A stretch of 6,082 bases of DNA from DAORHV01 sp964458645 (GTDB lineage Bacteria; Patescibacteriota; Gracilibacteria; Peribacterales; Peribacteraceae): contig CAYWJU010000031.1 in the NCBI GenBank assembly GCA_964458645.1, forward strand, positions 1-6,082, written 5' to 3'. Below the pieces are notes generated by a model. That model did not search any database, was not told the DNA's origin, and saw only the letters and a program-made list of their open reading frames with translations. The number at the start of each line of letters is the position of its first letter. Within the stretch, counting starts at the first letter, position 1. Position numbers and translations under genes: made by a program. Of the stretch, positions 4,842 to 6,082 are shown in pieces.

Positions 4842-6082
4842 CCGAACTGATGACGCCCTTGCCCGATGACTGCAAAAGCGCTGCCGCCGTGCTCAATCGC
4901 GACTGCAGCTGCGTCTCGCTCGACCACGCGGCACTCGAGCAGGCGCTTGGGGGCGAGGCGTTCTACCGTCATCTGCGCGAAACGCGTCCGCATCTCTTTT
5001 CGGATTCGGTGGTCTTCGTCGGTCGCCGCCACCTGGCCCAGATGGCCGAACTGGTGGCCGCGATCGAGGATGTCGTTGCGCTTCCGGCATGGCAGGGTCG
5101 CGTGCTCGGCTGGGCACCGGCATCGGCACGCCGTGCCTGCGCGGCGCGCGGCGTTTTTCTGGGCTACGACTTCCATGTCGGCGAGGATGGCCCGAAACTG
5201 ATCGAAATCAACACCAACGCCGGCGGTGGCCTGCTCAACGCTCGTCTGGCGTCCGCGCAACGCGCCTGCTGCGATCCCGTCGCTGCCTTGATGTCACCGT
5301 CTCGTGGCGATTTCGAAGGCGCCTTCCTCGCCATGTTCCAGGAGGAATGGCGTCTGGCGCGTGCTCAGGCGCCGCTGCGGCGCATTGCCATCGTCGACGA
5401 AAAACCGGCCGATCAATACCTCGCGCCGGAGTTCGAACTCTTCCGGCAATTGTTCGAGGCGCACGGCATCTCGGCCGTGATCGCCGACCCGTCGGAATTC
5501 GCGTGGGATGGCGAACGATTGCTGCAGGCCGGCCAGCCGGTCGATCTGGTCTACAACCGCCTCACGGATTTCTCGCTCGATGAACCTGCCAACGCAGCGC
5601 TGCGCGCTGCCTGGGATCGGGACGCGGCCGTCATTACGCCGCATCCGCGTGCGCATGCGCTCTACGCCGACAAGCGCAATCTTGTTGCGCTGGGCGACGC
5701 CAGCTGGCTGGCCGAGATCGGCGTATCGGCGGACGCCCGGCGATTGATCGCCGACGTGGTGCCGGCGACCGTTGCCGTCACCGCAGCGGCGGGGGAGCGT
5801 TTCTGGGCCGAGCGCAAGCGCTGGTTCTTCAAGCCGGCCGCCGGCTATGGCAGCAAGGCGGCCTATCGCGGCGACAAACTCACCAAGCGCGTTTTCGAGG
5901 AAATCCTGCAGGGCGGCTACATCGCGCAGGCGCTGGTGCCACCCTCCGAACGACGCCTCAATGTCGCCGGCGAGCCGCAGCAGTTCAAGCTCGACCTGCG
6001 CAACTACGCCTATGCCGGCAAGGTCCAGCTCGTCGTTGCCCGGCTTTACCAGGGGCAGACCACCAATTTCCGCACACCGGGT
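4838..6082 (+). CDS. Permuted ATP-grasp-like protein, 3' end missing
   Basis: The frame is open from ATG 4838 to the right edge (415 residues, no stop). No characterised family is recognised with certainty. IEINTNAGGGLLN (122-134) looks like the metal-binding E-x-N element of ATP-grasp enzymes. WFFKPAAGYGSKAA (329-342) looks like the ATP-binding lysine (Lys332) and glycine-rich loop, and YIAQALVPP like the hinge. QFKLDLRNY (382-390), then LVVARLYQGQTTNFRTPG, resembles the late D-x-R and substrate-loop region. In ordinary ATP-grasp enzymes E-x-N comes last; here it precedes the lysine by about 200 residues, as in circularly permuted members such as the glutathionylspermidine synthetase group. 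A Cys-rich start (Cys12, Cys23, Cys25) is also notable. The enzyme would join a carboxylate to an amine or thiol using ATP; the substrate is unknown. Its ATGA overlap with the helicase stop and the GGGAG 7 bases upstream show translational coupling. Confidence 0.8.
   Translation, partial: MTELMTPLPDDCKSAAAVLNRDCSCVSLDHAALEQALGGEAFYRHLRETRPHLFSDSVVFVGRRHLAQMAELVAAIEDVVALPAWQGRVLGWAPASARRACAARGVFLGYDFHVGEDGPKLIEINTNAGGGLLNARLASAQRACCDPVAALMSPSRGDFEGAFLAMFQEEWRLARAQAPLRRIAIVDEKPADQYLAPEFELFRQLFEAHGISAVIADPSEFAWDGERLLQAGQPVDLVYNRLTDFSLDEPANAALRAAWDRDAAVITPHPRAHALYADKRNLVALGDASWLAEIGVSADARRLIADVVPATVAVTAAAGERFWAERKRWFFKPAAGYGSKAAYRGDKLTKRVFEEILQGGYIAQALVPPSERRLNVAGEPQQFKLDLRNYAYAGKVQLVVARLYQGQTTNFRTPG

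Noticed and set aside
4745..5260. A 171-codon minus-strand frame over the start of the ATP-grasp-like gene
   Set aside because: It is antisense to the coupled gene starting at 4838, has no recognisable motif, and overlaps the end of the helicase gene.

Overview
The window looks like a chromosomal segment of a GC-rich proteobacterium. The wording of the peroxiredoxin, of the PIN-PhoH protein and of the YoaA/DinG-type helicase is most like beta-proteobacteria, perhaps Rhodocyclales. That placement comes from remembered family patterns, not from a search. Coding density is high and no gap without a gene exceeds about 120 bases. I see no tRNA, rRNA, CRISPR array, insertion sequence or integrase.

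Left arm (minus strand, 1-1500): a bcp-type peroxiredoxin gene is followed 31 bases downstream by a PIN-PhoH ATPase gene that runs off the left edge. The two look like one operon, read leftwards from a promoter in the 119-base divergent region 1501-1619. A good rightward promoter candidate lies in the same region.

Right arm (plus strand, 1620-6082), four genes. (1) A 245-aa protein built like a flagellar filament cap protein (FliD) with its middle missing. (2) A 115-aa, very charged protein with nine (E/D)RR triplets, which I cannot assign. (3) A complete iron-sulfur XPD-like helicase of the YoaA/DinG group. (4) A protein, truncated by the right edge, with ATP-grasp motifs in a permuted order, whose start codon overlaps the helicase stop as ATGA. 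A perfect palindrome sits 11 bases upstream of the helicase start, where a Shine-Dalgarno would be expected.

Taken together, the left arm handles peroxide defence and probably RNA processing. The right arm has one recognisable DNA-repair helicase, translationally coupled to an uncharacterised ligase-like enzyme. The best candidates for something undescribed are the mini-FliD, the helicase/permuted ATP-grasp pair, and the (E/D)RR-repeat protein with the palindrome next to it.
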